DNA of 64,000 nt, from assembly GCA_951812615.1 (NCBI GenBank), contig CATOSU010000007.1, forward strand, positions 167,751-231,750, read 5' to 3'. Below the pieces are notes generated by a model. The model made no database searches. It was not told the origin of the DNA and saw only the letters and a program-made list of their open reading frames with translations. The stretch is from an uncultured Paracoccaceae bacterium. Its GTDB lineage: Bacteria > Pseudomonadota > Alphaproteobacteria > Rhodobacterales > Rhodobacteraceae. Both the position numbers and the translations under genes were made by a program. Below, in pieces: positions 34,849 through 43,568 of the stretch (position 1 is the first letter of the stretch; each line of letters begins with the position of its first letter).

Positions 34849-35505
34849 TCATTCCAGATGGGCGATATCGTTGAAGCCGCGCACGACCATGCGGTCGCCT
34901 TCTATCACGATGCGCGTGAACGAGCCGTTCGAGGCGCCGGAAAAGGTAAAGGCGGGTACGCCCGTGGCAACCGACATCGCCGCAGCGATCACGCCGCCAT
35001 GCACGAACGCCGCGACCTTTTCGTCGGGATGCGCCGAGGCAATGCGCAAAAGCCCGGACCGGACCCGGCCGGTAAAGGCCGCGGTGGTCTCGGCGCCCGG
35101 AATTTCGCCCCATTCATGGTTTTCGAGCGCGCGTCGGAATGCCGGGTGCCCCTCGGCGGCGCGAATGCGGTATTCGCCGCCGTCCCAGTCGCCCAGATGG
35201 ACTTCGCGCAGGTCCGGTTCCACCCGCGGTTCCAGCCCCAGATGCGCCACCAGCGGCGCGGCGGTCTGGTGCGTGCGGCGCAACGTGGTGACATAGATCG
35301 CGTCGAACGGCACGGTTTTCAGCCGCTCGCCGACGCGGATCGCCTGCTGCTGCCCGTTCGGATGCAGCGCCGGGTCGCCATGGCCGTCTTTCAGCGGGAA
35401 GGGTTTGCCGGGGATCGCGGGTTCGGATTCGCCGTGGCGGATCAGCAGGAGATCCGCCGCGCCGCGGGGCGGAACATAGCTGTGCTGCCGGTATTCTCTG
35501 GTCAT
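34849..35505 (-). CDS. Histidine phosphatase family protein
   Basis: 218-residue phosphoglycerate-mutase-like phosphatase with both active-site histidines: RHGES near residue 24 and FVHGGV near 166. It is convergent with the quinone oxidoreductase and divergent from the PaaG-like gene. Unlike the family member at 27480 it should be active. It could remove phosphate from a small organic phosphate of the same pathway, but that is inference from position. Confidence 0.86.
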   Translation of the reverse strand: MTREYRQHSYVPPRGAADLLLIRHGESEPAIPGKPFPLKDGHGDPALHPNGQQQAIRVGERLKTVPFDAIYVTTLRRTHQTAAPLVAHLGLEPRVEPDLREVHLGDWDGGEYRIRAAEGHPAFRRALENHEWGEIPGAETTAAFTGRVRSGLLRIASAHPDEKVAAFVHGGVIAAAMSVATGVPAFTFSGASNGSFTRIVIEGDRMVVRGFNDIAHLE

Positions 35506-35558
35506 CGAAACATCCTTGGCCGGGGGTTTGTCCCGGTCCTATCGGGAAAGGAAGACCC

Positions 35559-36383
35559 ATGACAACACGGCATTTGGACACCGGGACGGACGAATTGCTG
35601 TGTTCGGTCACCGGTCACGTGGCGACGATCACCCTGAACCGGCCGGAAAAACGCAACGCACTGGGCGATACGCTGACCCCGGCCTTGCGGCAGGCGCTTT
35701 TGGAGACCGAGGCCGACCCGGATGTGCGGGTGCTGGTCCTGACCGGGGCCGCAGGGGCCTTTTGCGCCGGCGGGGACATATCCGGTATGGGTGACAATCT
35801 GGGAGGGGCGACGCCGCCCCGAACCGACGACATGGTGCGCCGGCTGCAGCACGCGCAGGAAACCGTGACGCTGCGGCTTTATGATTACGTCAAGCCGACC
35901 ATTGCCGCCCTGCCCGGCCCGGCGGCGGGCGCCGGCATGTCGATCGCGCTGGCCTGCGACATCCGGATAGCGTCCACCAGTGGCTGTCTGGTGCCGGCCT
36001 TCGGCCAGATCGGCCTGTCGGGGGATTTCGGCGGCAGCTGGCTGTTGTCGCGGCTGATCGGGCCGGGCCGGGCCAAGGAGGTGTATTTCACCGGGCGGCG
36101 GATCAAGGCCGAGGAAGGGCTGGAGCTGGGTCTGTTCAACCGGGTTGTGGCCGGGGAGGAATTGGAGGCCGCCTGCGGGGCACTGGCCGGGCAGATCGCG
36201 GCTGGCGCGCCGATTGCGCTGCGCTACATGAAGGAAAACCACAACCGGGCACAGGCCACGGACCTGAAATCGGCGCTGGCGATGGAGGCCGACCGGATGA
36301 TCCGCACGATGCGGACAGAGGATCACAAACGCGCTGTAAAGGCATTCTTTGCAAAGGAAAAACCGGTCTTCGAGGGCCGTTAG
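35559..36383 (+). CDS. Enoyl-CoA isomerase (PaaG-like crotonase)
   Basis: 274-residue crotonase fold lacking both hydratase glutamates (GAGMSIALACDI and VPAFGQIGL). It keeps an aspartate in LSGDFGGSW, the position of the PaaG catalytic Asp, followed by LLSRLIG. It is therefore more likely a delta3-delta2 or epoxy/oxepin-type enoyl-CoA isomerase than a hydratase. It heads a three-gene operon with an MDR reductase and a MaoC hydratase. AAAGGAAG precedes the ATG. Confidence 0.87.
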   Translation: MTTRHLDTGTDELLCSVTGHVATITLNRPEKRNALGDTLTPALRQALLETEADPDVRVLVLTGAAGAFCAGGDISGMGDNLGGATPPRTDDMVRRLQHAQETVTLRLYDYVKPTIAALPGPAAGAGMSIALACDIRIASTSGCLVPAFGQIGLSGDFGGSWLLSRLIGPGRAKEVYFTGRRIKAEEGLELGLFNRVVAGEELEAACGALAGQIAAGAPIALRYMKENHNRAQATDLKSALAMEADRMIRTMRTEDHKRAVKAFFAKEKPVFEGR

Positions 36384-36393
36384 GGAGAGATCA

Positions 36394-37398
36394 ATGACTA
36401 TCAGACAAGTGATCGTGCAGGAGTTGCCCAAGGGCGAACTGACGCCCGCGCATTTCGCGCTTGGTGAAACTGAAACACCGGTGCCCGGCCATGGGGAGGT
36501 GTTGTTGCGCACGATCCTGATGTCCATCGACGCCGCCAACAGGTCGTGGATGCAGGGCGCCACCTATCGCGAGGCGGTCAATGCCGGCGATGCGATGCCG
36601 ACCTATGCGATCTGCGAAGTGGTCGAAAGCAAATCGACCCGGCTGAAAGCCGGAGACATCGTTGCCGCCGAGGCGACATGGTCGGACATGGTGGTGTGCC
36701 CGGCGCGGCAATGCCAGAAGCTGCCACCGGTCAGGCCGCTGTCGCACCTGCTGTCGGCCTATGGCATCGCCGGGAAAACCGCGTTTCACGGGCTGATCGG
36801 CGTCGGCCGCCCGGTGCCCGGTGAAACCGTTCTGGTTTCGGCCGCTGCCGGTTCGGTCGGCGGCTATGTCGGCCAGATCGCCAAGGCCATCGGGTGCCGC
36901 GCGGTTGGCATCGCCGGCGGGCCGGAGAAATGCGACTGGGTCAAGGCAGAGATGGGGTTTGACGACTGCCTTGATTATCGCGATCCGGGCTTCTTCAAAG
37001 CCCTGCGCGCGGCCTGCCCCGACGGCGTGGACGTGTATTTTGACAATGTCGGCGGGGAGATCCTTGAAAAAGTGCTGTTCCAGATGAACGAGCGCGGCCG
37101 GATCGTGTGCTGTGGCGCCATCAGCCAGTATGACAGCACCGCGCCGACCGGGCCGCGCAACCTGCCGGGCATGGTCGTGGTCAAGCGGCTGCGGATGGAA
37201 GGCTTCATCGTGATGGATTTCGCGCACGAGGACGCCAAGGCCATCCGGGCCATGCAGAACTGGGTGACCGAGGGCAAGGTCCGGGTGTTCGAGGACGTGG
37301 TCGTGGGGCTGGAAAACGCGCCGCAGGCTCTGATCGGGCTGCTGAACGGCGACAACCGGGGCAAGCGGATGGTGCGCGTGGCACCGGACCCGGAATAA
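36394..37398 (+). CDS. NADP-dependent oxidoreductase (CurA/prostaglandin-reductase type)
   Basis: 334-residue zinc-free MDR of the prostaglandin reductase/CurA group. It has VSAAAGSVGGYVGQIAKAIG near residue 145, GVDVYFDNVGGEILE near 210, and CGAISQYD near 245. It reduces conjugated double bonds using NADPH. The start at 36394 follows GGGAGAG, 10 bp after the isomerase stop; the upstream open extension overlaps that gene and was not used. Confidence 0.9.
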   Translation: MTIRQVIVQELPKGELTPAHFALGETETPVPGHGEVLLRTILMSIDAANRSWMQGATYREAVNAGDAMPTYAICEVVESKSTRLKAGDIVAAEATWSDMVVCPARQCQKLPPVRPLSHLLSAYGIAGKTAFHGLIGVGRPVPGETVLVSAAAGSVGGYVGQIAKAIGCRAVGIAGGPEKCDWVKAEMGFDDCLDYRDPGFFKALRAACPDGVDVYFDNVGGEILEKVLFQMNERGRIVCCGAISQYDSTAPTGPRNLPGMVVVKRLRMEGFIVMDFAHEDAKAIRAMQNWVTEGKVRVFEDVVVGLENAPQALIGLLNGDNRGKRMVRVAPDPE

Positions 37399-37408
37399 GG
37401 AGGCGGTA

Positions 37409-37888
37409 ATGTCCGATATTCAGGCCGCGCTGGAGAGTTACACGCCGCTGATCGGGGCCGAGGTGGGCGTGTCGCGCTGGATCACGGTGGATCAGGCAAT
37501 GATCAACGCCTTTGCCGAAACCACGCACGATACCCAGTGGATTCACGTCGACCCGGACCGGGCGGCGCGCGAAACGCCGTTCGGCGGGGCCATTGCGCAT
37601 GGGTTTCTGACCCTCTCACTGGCGTCGCGCATGGCCTATGACTGTTTCAGCCTTTTGCCGGGGCAAGTCATGGGCGTGAACTATGGCTTTGAAAAACTTC
37701 GCTTTCTGTCGCCCGTCCTGGCCGGATCGCGGGTGCGCGGCCGGTTCGAACTGAAGGAGGTGCGCTTGCGCAGTGAAACCGAGCTTATGCGCAACAACAT
37801 CCTGACCATCGACATTGACGGGCAGGACAAGCCGGCGCTGGTGGCGGAATGGCTGGGGCTGGCGGTCTTCGCGCCGCCCGGATCCTAG
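37409..37888 (+). CDS. MaoC-like enoyl-CoA hydratase
   Basis: 159-residue single hot-dog-fold protein with the hydratase 2 motif FAETTHDTQWIHVDPDRA (about 32-50) and GGAIAHGFLTLS. It produces (R)-3-hydroxyacyl-CoA, the substrate form used by MFE-2-like SDRs such as 30366-31289. AGGAGG lies before the ATG, 10 bp after the reductase. It is the last gene of the catabolic island. Confidence 0.92.
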   Translation: MSDIQAALESYTPLIGAEVGVSRWITVDQAMINAFAETTHDTQWIHVDPDRAARETPFGGAIAHGFLTLSLASRMAYDCFSLLPGQVMGVNYGFEKLRFLSPVLAGSRVRGRFELKEVRLRSETELMRNNILTIDIDGQDKPALVAEWLGLAVFAPPGS

Positions 37889-38153
37889 AGCTGGGCACAT
37901 TCACGCTTACAAACGCCTGTTGGCACCTCTCCCACCAGCCTTGTGCTGTCCTTTCAGGGCGATGTGAGCAGAGGCCGGATGTTTCGGTCTGACTGATTTC
38001 TTGCCGGCCGTGGGCGGATTGCCGCCGGACACTCACAGCGTTGACGGGCGGTCACATATTTGCCCCAATAAAGGGAAACAATCCGGGAATAGGCCCGCAA
38101 TACTGGACATGGCGGCGGTTCAGGTCATATGACACCGACAAACGGTTGAAAAA

Positions 38154-38603
38154 ATGACAAAATTACTCATCCTGAATGGACCGAACCTGAACCTGTTGGG
38201 AACCCGGCAGCCCGAGGTGTATGGCCGCGACACGCTGGCCGATGTCGAAGCCTTGTGCATGTCCCATGCCGAGCAGAGCGGCACAAATCTGGTCTTCTAT
38301 CAGTCCAACCACGAAGGCGCGCTGATCGACCGGATCCATGCCGCCCGCGGGTCCGAGGATGGTATCGTTTTCAACGCCGGTGCCTACACGCACACGTCCA
38401 TTGCGCTGCTGGATGCGATCGTGTCGGTCGAGCTGCCGGTGGTCGAGGTGCATCTGTCCAACATCCATGCGCGCGAGGCGTTCCGGCACAAAAGCTATAT
38501 CTCGAAGGCCGCGCTGGGACAGATCTGCGGGTTCGGGCCACAAAGTTATCTTTTGGCCATTGATGCCCTGAATGCGCATCTGCAGGGGGCGTCGGGACAA
38601 TGA
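38154..38603 (+). CDS. aroQ: 3-dehydroquinate dehydratase, type II
   Basis: 149-residue type II dehydroquinase of the shikimate pathway. It has NGPNLNLLG near the start, catalytic Tyr23 (EVYG), Asn75 (FNAGAYTH) and His100 ([12 protein letters not shown]). The length matches the family. A TTGACG lies upstream near 38040; no strong ribosome-binding site is visible before the ATG. It overlaps the LuxR gene by ATGA. Confidence 0.96.
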   Translation: MTKLLILNGPNLNLLGTRQPEVYGRDTLADVEALCMSHAEQSGTNLVFYQSNHEGALIDRIHAARGSEDGIVFNAGAYTHTSIALLDAIVSVELPVVEVHLSNIHAREAFRHKSYISKAALGQICGFGPQSYLLAIDALNAHLQGASGQ

Positions 38604-39355
38604 CATTCAGGGAGTATCTGTATGTTCTGTCGAACGCCAAATCGCTGGAACAGCTGTGGGACGCGCATACCCGTAAGATGGCCGAATACGGGTTCGACCG
38701 GCTGATTTACGGGTTCACCCGCTATCTGAGCGAACGGTCGCTGGGCGATCCCGAGGATTTCGTGATCTTCACCAACCACAGCCAGGAATATGTCGACGGA
38801 TTTCTGCACAAGGGGCTGTATTTCCATGCGCCGATGCTGCACTGGGCGCTGGAAAACGAAGGCGCGGGCAGCTGGGGCAAGCTGGCTGAGCGGTTCAACA
38901 AGGGCAACCTGACGCCCGAAGAGCTGAAGGTGATGGAATTCAACCTGCGGCTTGGGGTGTCGGCCGGTTATACCATCAGTTTCAAGTCGATCTCGGCGCG
39001 CTCGAAGGGGGCCATTTCGCTGGCCGCGAAACAGGGGATGACGCAGGAAGAAGTTGACGAACTATGGGCGGAGCACGGCGAGGACATTCACCTGATGAAC
39101 AACATCGCCCATCTCAAGATCCTGACCCTGCCCTATTCGACGCCGACCCGTTCGCTGACCCGGCGCCAGCGCGAGGCGCTGGAATGGGTCGGGGATGGCA
39201 AGACCACGCAGGACATCGCATTGCTGATGGGGCTGACCTCGGCCACGGTCGAAAAACACCTGCGGCTGGCCCGCGAGGCGCTGGCGGTTGAGACCACCGC
39301 GCAGGCCGTTCTGAAAGCGGCATTCCAGAACCAGATGTTCATTCTCGAAGCCTGA
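38600..39355 (+). CDS. LuxR-family regulator with autoinducer-binding domain
   Basis: 251 residues. An N-terminal autoinducer-binding domain spans about 10-165, and a LuxR HTH spans about 185-245 ([38 protein letters not shown]). It is translationally coupled to aroQ and no luxI is nearby, so it is a LuxR solo here. The usual Asp-Pro pair of the acyl-homoserine lactone pocket reads HAP, so the ligand may differ. Confidence 0.9.
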   Translation: MTFREYLYVLSNAKSLEQLWDAHTRKMAEYGFDRLIYGFTRYLSERSLGDPEDFVIFTNHSQEYVDGFLHKGLYFHAPMLHWALENEGAGSWGKLAERFNKGNLTPEELKVMEFNLRLGVSAGYTISFKSISARSKGAISLAAKQGMTQEEVDELWAEHGEDIHLMNNIAHLKILTLPYSTPTRSLTRRQREALEWVGDGKTTQDIALLMGLTSATVEKHLRLAREALAVETTAQAVLKAAFQNQMFILEA

Positions 39356-39478
39356 CCGCATCTGGGCATTCGGCCACTTTCGCGCTCATAAACAGTCATA
39401 AACCCACTCCGGGGGTCTGTTTCCGCAAGGTAAGGAATACATTACTTTCGGAAATCAGCGCAATTTCGCAAGGTGTTC

Positions 39479-39513
39479 ATGTTCCGTGAGTGGTGGCTTT
39501 AGCCAGGGAACAT
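39479..39513 (+). other. Compact RNA hairpin candidate
   Basis: Outer stem ATGTTCC/GGAACAT and inner stem TGGCT/AGCCA with a TT loop. No gene is associated. It could be part of the luxR 3-prime UTR or a small RNA. Confidence 0.35.
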
Positions 39514-39647
39514 CAGGAAAAGACCCTTGTAATTGCAGGGCTCTCTGACCTGCGCCGGCTTTGCCGGCACCGGTTCGGTCGTGTATTGATCCGCGGTCGG
39601 ACCGGGTTTGCAGCGTCCCCCCATCCCCAAAGATTCAAGGGGCGCGC

Positions 39648-39680
39648 AAAAAGCGGAGCTGCAGGCCCATCTGCGGCTCC
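39648..39680 (-). terminator. Second hairpin downstream of tsf
   Basis: Stem AAGCGGAG / CTCCGCTT with a roughly 17-nt loop. On the minus strand it is followed by further T residues (CTCCGCTTTTTG). It lies about 65 bp beyond the main tsf terminator, so it is a back-up terminator or the end of a separate short RNA. Confidence 0.4.
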
Positions 39681-39744
39681 GCTTACTTCTTTCTCAAACC
39701 ATGCCGCGGCGGCCCCGCGGATGCCCGGCCGGTCGCGTCCGGAC

Positions 39745-39784
39745 AAGAAAAAAACCCCGCCGGACACGGGGCCCGGCGGGGTTT
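39745..39784 (-). terminator. Rho-independent terminator of rpsB-tsf
   Basis: Stem CCCCGCCG/CGGCGGGG extended by AAA/TTT, with a GGACACGGGGC-type loop. A T-tract follows on the minus strand. It is 20 bp after the tsf stop. Confidence 0.9.
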
Positions 39785-39804
39785 GAACAGTCGGATGAAC
39801 CGGC

Positions 39805-40686
39805 TTAGCCCTGAACGGCCTTGGCCACCTCTTCCGCGAAGTTCTCTTCTTTCTTCTCGATGCCTTCGCCGACCTCGATCCGGATGAACCCGGTGATTTC
39901 CACACCGGCGGCCTTGGCGGCGTCGCCGACCGAGGTTTTGCCGTCTTCGGATTTGACGTAGGCCTGATTCAGCAGGGTGATTTCGCTCAGCCACTTTTTC
40001 ATGCGGCCGATGATCATTTTTTCGATCACGGCCTCGGGCTTGCCGCTTTCGCGGGCGATGTCCATCTGGATGCTCTTTTCCTTTTCGACAACCGCCGGTT
40101 CGACGTCGTCTTCGGACAGGGCTGCCGGGTTGATCGCAGCAATGTGCATGCCAACGCCGCGGGCAAATTCCACGTCGTCACCGTTGAAGGCTACCAGAAC
40201 GCCGATCTTGCCCAGCCCGGGCGCAACCGCGTTGTGGACATAGGATGCCACGGACTGACCCTCGACCGACGCCATGCGCCGGACCGACATGTTTTCACCG
40301 ATCGTGGCGATCTTTTCGGTCAGCACCGCCTGAACGGTTTTGCCGCCCATGTCGGACGCCAGCAGACCGTCCAGATCGGAGGCGTCAAGGGCCAGTTTGG
40401 CCACACCGCTCACCATTTCCTGAAACTCGGCGTTTTTGCCGACAAAGTCGGTTTCCGAGTTCACCTCGACCGCAACACCCTTGCCGCCGGCCACAGCCAC
40501 GCCGACCAGACCCTCTGCCGCGGTGCGGCCGGATTTCTTGGCAGCTTTCGCCAGACCCTTGGTGCGCAGCCAGTCAACGGCGGCGTCCATGTCGCCATCG
40601 GTTTCGGTCAGCGCCTTCTTGGCGTCCATCATGCCTGCGCCGGTGGAATCGCGCAGTTCCTTGACCATGCTTGCTGTGATTGCCAT
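39805..40686 (-). CDS. tsf: Elongation factor Ts
   Basis: 293-residue EF-Ts, the nucleotide exchange factor of EF-Tu. It has the N-terminal UBA-like [19 protein letters not shown], the [10 protein letters not shown] motif near residue 80, and two core subdomains. I chose ATG 40686 ([10 protein letters not shown]); the open extension upstream is not EF-Ts. It follows rpsB in the standard order, and a strong terminator ends the operon. Confidence 0.98.
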   Translation of the reverse strand: MAITASMVKELRDSTGAGMMDAKKALTETDGDMDAAVDWLRTKGLAKAAKKSGRTAAEGLVGVAVAGGKGVAVEVNSETDFVGKNAEFQEMVSGVAKLALDASDLDGLLASDMGGKTVQAVLTEKIATIGENMSVRRMASVEGQSVASYVHNAVAPGLGKIGVLVAFNGDDVEFARGVGMHIAAINPAALSEDDVEPAVVEKEKSIQMDIARESGKPEAVIEKMIIGRMKKWLSEITLLNQAYVKSEDGKTSVGDAAKAAGVEITGFIRIEVGEGIEKKEENFAEEVAKAVQG

Positions 40687-40768
40687 ATCGGCTCTCCTCA
40701 AAATGGTAGGTTTTGGGGCAGCTCTTACGCCGCCCCGTATGTCATTTGCGTGACAACCGCCCGGCCGA

Positions 40769-41608
40769 TCAGGACTCGGCGGGTGTTTCCTCGGCTGCGG
40801 GTGCCTCGGCTTCTGCGGGCGCTTCGGCCTCAGCGACGGCCTCGACGGCGGTTTCGACCGCTTCCAGCTCTTCTGCCGGGGCTTCTTCGAACTCGCCCAG
40901 GTCGACGCCGGCCGCACCCAGCTGCGCGGACATGCCGTCCAGCGCGGCGCGGGCCGCCAGATCGCAGTAAAGCGCAATCGCACGTGCCGCGTCATCGTTG
41001 CCGGGGATCACGAAATCGATGCCGTCCGGCGAACAGTTGGTATCCACAACCGCGACAACCGGAATGCCCAGCTTGTTGGCCTCGGCCACGGCCAGTGCTT
41101 CTTTCTTGACGTCGATGACGAACAGCAGGTCCGGCGTGCCGCCCATTTCGCGGATCCCGCCCAGCGACGCCTGCAGCTTGGTCTGGTCACGCTCCATGCC
41201 GAGACGCTCTTTCTTGGTCAGGCCCTCGGCGCCGCCTTCCATGGCCTCGTCGATCTGACGCAGGCGGCCGATGGATTGGGACACGGTTTTCCAGTTGGTC
41301 AGCGTGCCGCCCAGCCAACGGTGGTTCATGTAATACTGTGCCGATTTCTCAGCCGCCTCGGCGATCGGGCCCGAAGCCTGGCGCTTGGTTCCGACGAACA
41401 GAACCCGGCCGCCCTTGGCCACGGTGTCACGGATGACCTGCAGCGCCTGGTCCAGCATCGGAACAGTCTGTGTCAGGTCGAGAATGTGAATGCCGTTGCG
41501 CGCGCCATATATGTAATGCGCCATACGCGGGTTCCAGCGCTGGGACTGGTGACCGAAGTGAACGCCTGCTTCCAGCAGCTGGCGCATGGTGAACTCTGGC
41601 AGAGCCAT
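40769..41608 (-). CDS. rpsB: 30S ribosomal protein S2
   Basis: 279-residue S2 with the canonical start [16 protein letters not shown] and SRWNPRM-like signature ([13 protein letters not shown]). The core ends near residue 235. An Ala/Glu-rich acidic tail of about 40 residues follows, a common alphaproteobacterial extension. GGAAAGGAAAA precedes the ATG. Confidence 0.98.
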   Translation of the reverse strand: MALPEFTMRQLLEAGVHFGHQSQRWNPRMAHYIYGARNGIHILDLTQTVPMLDQALQVIRDTVAKGGRVLFVGTKRQASGPIAEAAEKSAQYYMNHRWLGGTLTNWKTVSQSIGRLRQIDEAMEGGAEGLTKKERLGMERDQTKLQASLGGIREMGGTPDLLFVIDVKKEALAVAEANKLGIPVVAVVDTNCSPDGIDFVIPGNDDAARAIALYCDLAARAALDGMSAQLGAAGVDLGEFEEAPAEELEAVETAVEAVAEAEAPAEAEAPAAEETPAES

Positions 41609-41725
41609 GCCGTTTTCCTTTCCGGTTTAGCCTCGGCGGGGATCGAAGCGGATGCTCCAACCGGCGGACCTGCGGGGATGTCTCCCCCGACGGGCCCAAC
41701 CCCGCCTGCGGGATTGAATGGCGGG

Positions 41726-41754
41726 CATGTAGAGGATTGCGTGCCCGGTTGCAA
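41726..41754 (-). promoter_or_regulatory. Candidate rpsB promoter
   Basis: Reading on the minus strand, -35 TTGCAA (41754-41749), 17-nt spacer, then -10 TACATG (41731-41726). The following leader of about 110 nt to rpsB is GC-rich with several possible hairpins and could be autoregulatory. Confidence 0.45.
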
Positions 41755-41839
41755 GCCCCCGTCTTGCCGCGTCCAATGCACCGGGTGCGTGCGATTTCGT
41801 TGTGGATGTACACGCGAAGGGCGTTACCATTGCAAAGCA

Positions 41840-42961
41840 ATGATCCTGTCGCGAGTCATCCGTCCTTTTGCCTGCGTGCTGGCCGCCTGTGTCGGCGCGG
41901 CGCCTGCCGCGGTGCTGGCCGAGGACGGCGTCGCGCTGGGACCGGGGCTGGAAATCGCGCCCTACGGGCAGTTTCACTTTGCCTATCAGGGGTTTGACGA
42001 CGGTCAGGTCGTGACCGAAAACATCGTCGATATCACCAATGCCAACAGCCGGTTCGGGTTCTACCTGCGCAATCCCGACCGCGAGGACGGCCTGTCCTTC
42101 CATTTCGAAACCGGGCTTGGCTTTCGGCCTTCGCAGAAAACCAGCCAAACCAACACGCCGGATTTCTGGAACTGGCAGAGAACCGACCTGCGCAAGGTTC
42201 AGCTGATCTGGTCCGGGCGGTTCGGCACGCTGAAGCTGGGACAGGGCAGCATGACATCAGACGGCGCGGCGGAATCGGATCTGGGCAAGACCGTGATCGT
42301 TGCCAAGTCGACCATACCGGAAGCCAACGGCGCCTATATCCTGCGCAATTCGGCCGGTGCGCTGACCGGCATCACCATCGGCCAGACCTTCAACAATTTC
42401 GACGGCGGACGGCAGGGTCGGATCCGCTATGACACAGCCGATTTCGCCGGGTTCTCCCTGGGGCTGGCCTATGGTCGCGAGATCCTCAAATCCGGGGTCG
42501 ACGACGACTATTACGATATCGCGCTGCGCTATGGGCGCGCGTTTGACCGCGTGACAGTCGCCGGGGCGGTCAGCATGGCCTATGTCGAAACGCCCAGCTT
42601 CGATGAACGCACGTTGTTGGGATCGGTGGCGGTGCTCGACCGGCCAACCGGGCTGAACGCTGCGCTGGCCGCCGGGCGGGAATACCTGACGGGTGCGTCT
42701 TACGGCTATCTCAAGGCCGGCTGGAACACCCGCGTGATTGAAGCCGGCACAACCAAGCTGGTGTTCGAGGGGTTCCGGGGGCGCGACTATGGCAGCGCCG
42801 GGGCGCAGTCGGCGATGTGGGGGCTGGGCGTCATTCAGGAGATCGACGCGCTCAGCACCGAGATCTATGTAGGCTACCGCGCGTTTTCCTACAGCGATGC
42901 GACTCCGGTGACCTATCAGGACGCGGACGCCGTTCAGATCGGCGCCCGGTTCCGGTTCTGA
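41840..42961 (+). CDS. Outer-membrane porin
   Basis: 373-residue beta-barrel porin of the alphaproteobacterial Gram-negative porin group. The signal peptide spans about residues 1-27 (CVLAACVGAAPAAVLA, then EDGVAL). Alternating hydrophobic strands follow, and the protein ends with a C-terminal phenylalanine (GARFRF) as needed for BAM insertion. The start was chosen from the signal peptide; the ribosome-binding site is weak. The frame is open far upstream, but that part is antisense to rpsB. Confidence 0.85.
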   Translation: MILSRVIRPFACVLAACVGAAPAAVLAEDGVALGPGLEIAPYGQFHFAYQGFDDGQVVTENIVDITNANSRFGFYLRNPDREDGLSFHFETGLGFRPSQKTSQTNTPDFWNWQRTDLRKVQLIWSGRFGTLKLGQGSMTSDGAAESDLGKTVIVAKSTIPEANGAYILRNSAGALTGITIGQTFNNFDGGRQGRIRYDTADFAGFSLGLAYGREILKSGVDDDYYDIALRYGRAFDRVTVAGAVSMAYVETPSFDERTLLGSVAVLDRPTGLNAALAAGREYLTGASYGYLKAGWNTRVIEAGTTKLVFEGFRGRDYGSAGAQSAMWGLGVIQEIDALSTEIYVGYRAFSYSDATPVTYQDADAVQIGARFRF

Positions 42962-42971
42962 CCGGGGAAGC

Positions 42972-43391
42972 TCAGAACAGTTCCATGATCCGGTCGATAT
43001 CGGTGTTGGCGCTGAAGGTCAGGACGACGAGCGCATCGTCACGCTGATGCAGAACCGCGTAGTAATAGAAGTACTGCCCCTGCGGCTGGCTCCAGAACAC
43101 GCGGGCCTCCTGCCGGAACCCGTTGCCCAGATCGACCGCGCGGATCACGGCGGCATGGGTGAAATCCATCGGGAAGAGCGACATCAGCTGCGTCACCGCC
43201 TCGGTCAGTTCCTCGGGCGAATATTCATCGCGGCCGCCAAGCACCTGCACCATGTCCCTGAAATTGCGGGTGGTGACGGCGGTGGTGACGAAACTGTCAT
43301 AAGCGGCGTAATCGGCGAAATGGCCGTCGCGTTGCTGTGCGGAGGCAAAACAGGGCAGCAGAAAAAGGGTGAGATAAAGGATGTAACGCAT
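42972..43391 (-). CDS. Small secreted protein of unknown function
   Basis: 139 residues with a clear Sec signal peptide (YILYLTLFLLPCFASA, cut near residue 18). The mature domain of about 120 residues mixes alpha and beta: YDSFVTTAVTTRNFRDMVQVLGGRDEY, then strands around QYFYYYAVLHQRDDALVVLTF. There are no cysteines in the mature part. I do not recognise the family. It converges on the porin gene and lies upstream of a cluster of palindromes. Confidence 0.75.
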   Translation of the reverse strand: MRYILYLTLFLLPCFASAQQRDGHFADYAAYDSFVTTAVTTRNFRDMVQVLGGRDEYSPEELTEAVTQLMSLFPMDFTHAAVIRAVDLGNGFRQEARVFWSQPQGQYFYYYAVLHQRDDALVVLTFSANTDIDRIMELF

Positions 43392-43486
43392 GGGGGGTCC
43401 TGACAACTTGTGACTGCGCCCACCCTAGGTCACCGACCCGTAAACGCGCAACCGCGACTGCGCAGCGAAGGCGAAGGCGAAGGCGC

Positions 43487-43548
43487 ATTGTCGACAATTC
43501 GCAGGCAAGTCATCAATGACTTGCACGAAAACCCGTTGACGGGTTTTC
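43487..43548. repeat. Three consecutive perfect palindromes
   Basis: ATTGTCGACAAT (43487-43498); GCAAGTCAT-CA-ATGACTTGC (43505-43524); GAAAACCCG-TTGA-CGGGTTTTC (43527-43548). They are preceded by GCGAAG-type 6-bp triplets (43465-43484). The last can end the sugar dehydrogenase transcript (minus strand). The whole looks like a repeat element rather than a simple terminator. Confidence 0.75.
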
Positions 43549-43568
43549 CGCCAGCCCGTGCCGCGCCC

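Larger units (their letters stand above)
39356..39804. other. Structured intergenic region between luxR and tsf
   Basis: No convincing gene; the open frame at 39490-39786 overlaps the terminator and lacks protein character. The region holds a two-part inverted repeat (39420-39454: TTTCCG and GTAA arms), a compact hairpin (39479-39513), a GC hairpin near 39553-39573 (GCCGGC/GCCGGC), a second hairpin (39648-39680) and the tsf terminator. A small RNA or regulatory leader is possible. Confidence 0.5.

Noticed and set aside
39490..39786. 98-codon plus-strand ORF before tsf
   Set aside because: Runs through the tsf terminator and other hairpins, lacks a ribosome-binding site, and has low-complexity composition.
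41276..41839. N-terminal extension of the porin frame
   Set aside because: Antisense to rpsB and not porin-like. The signal peptide begins at 41840.
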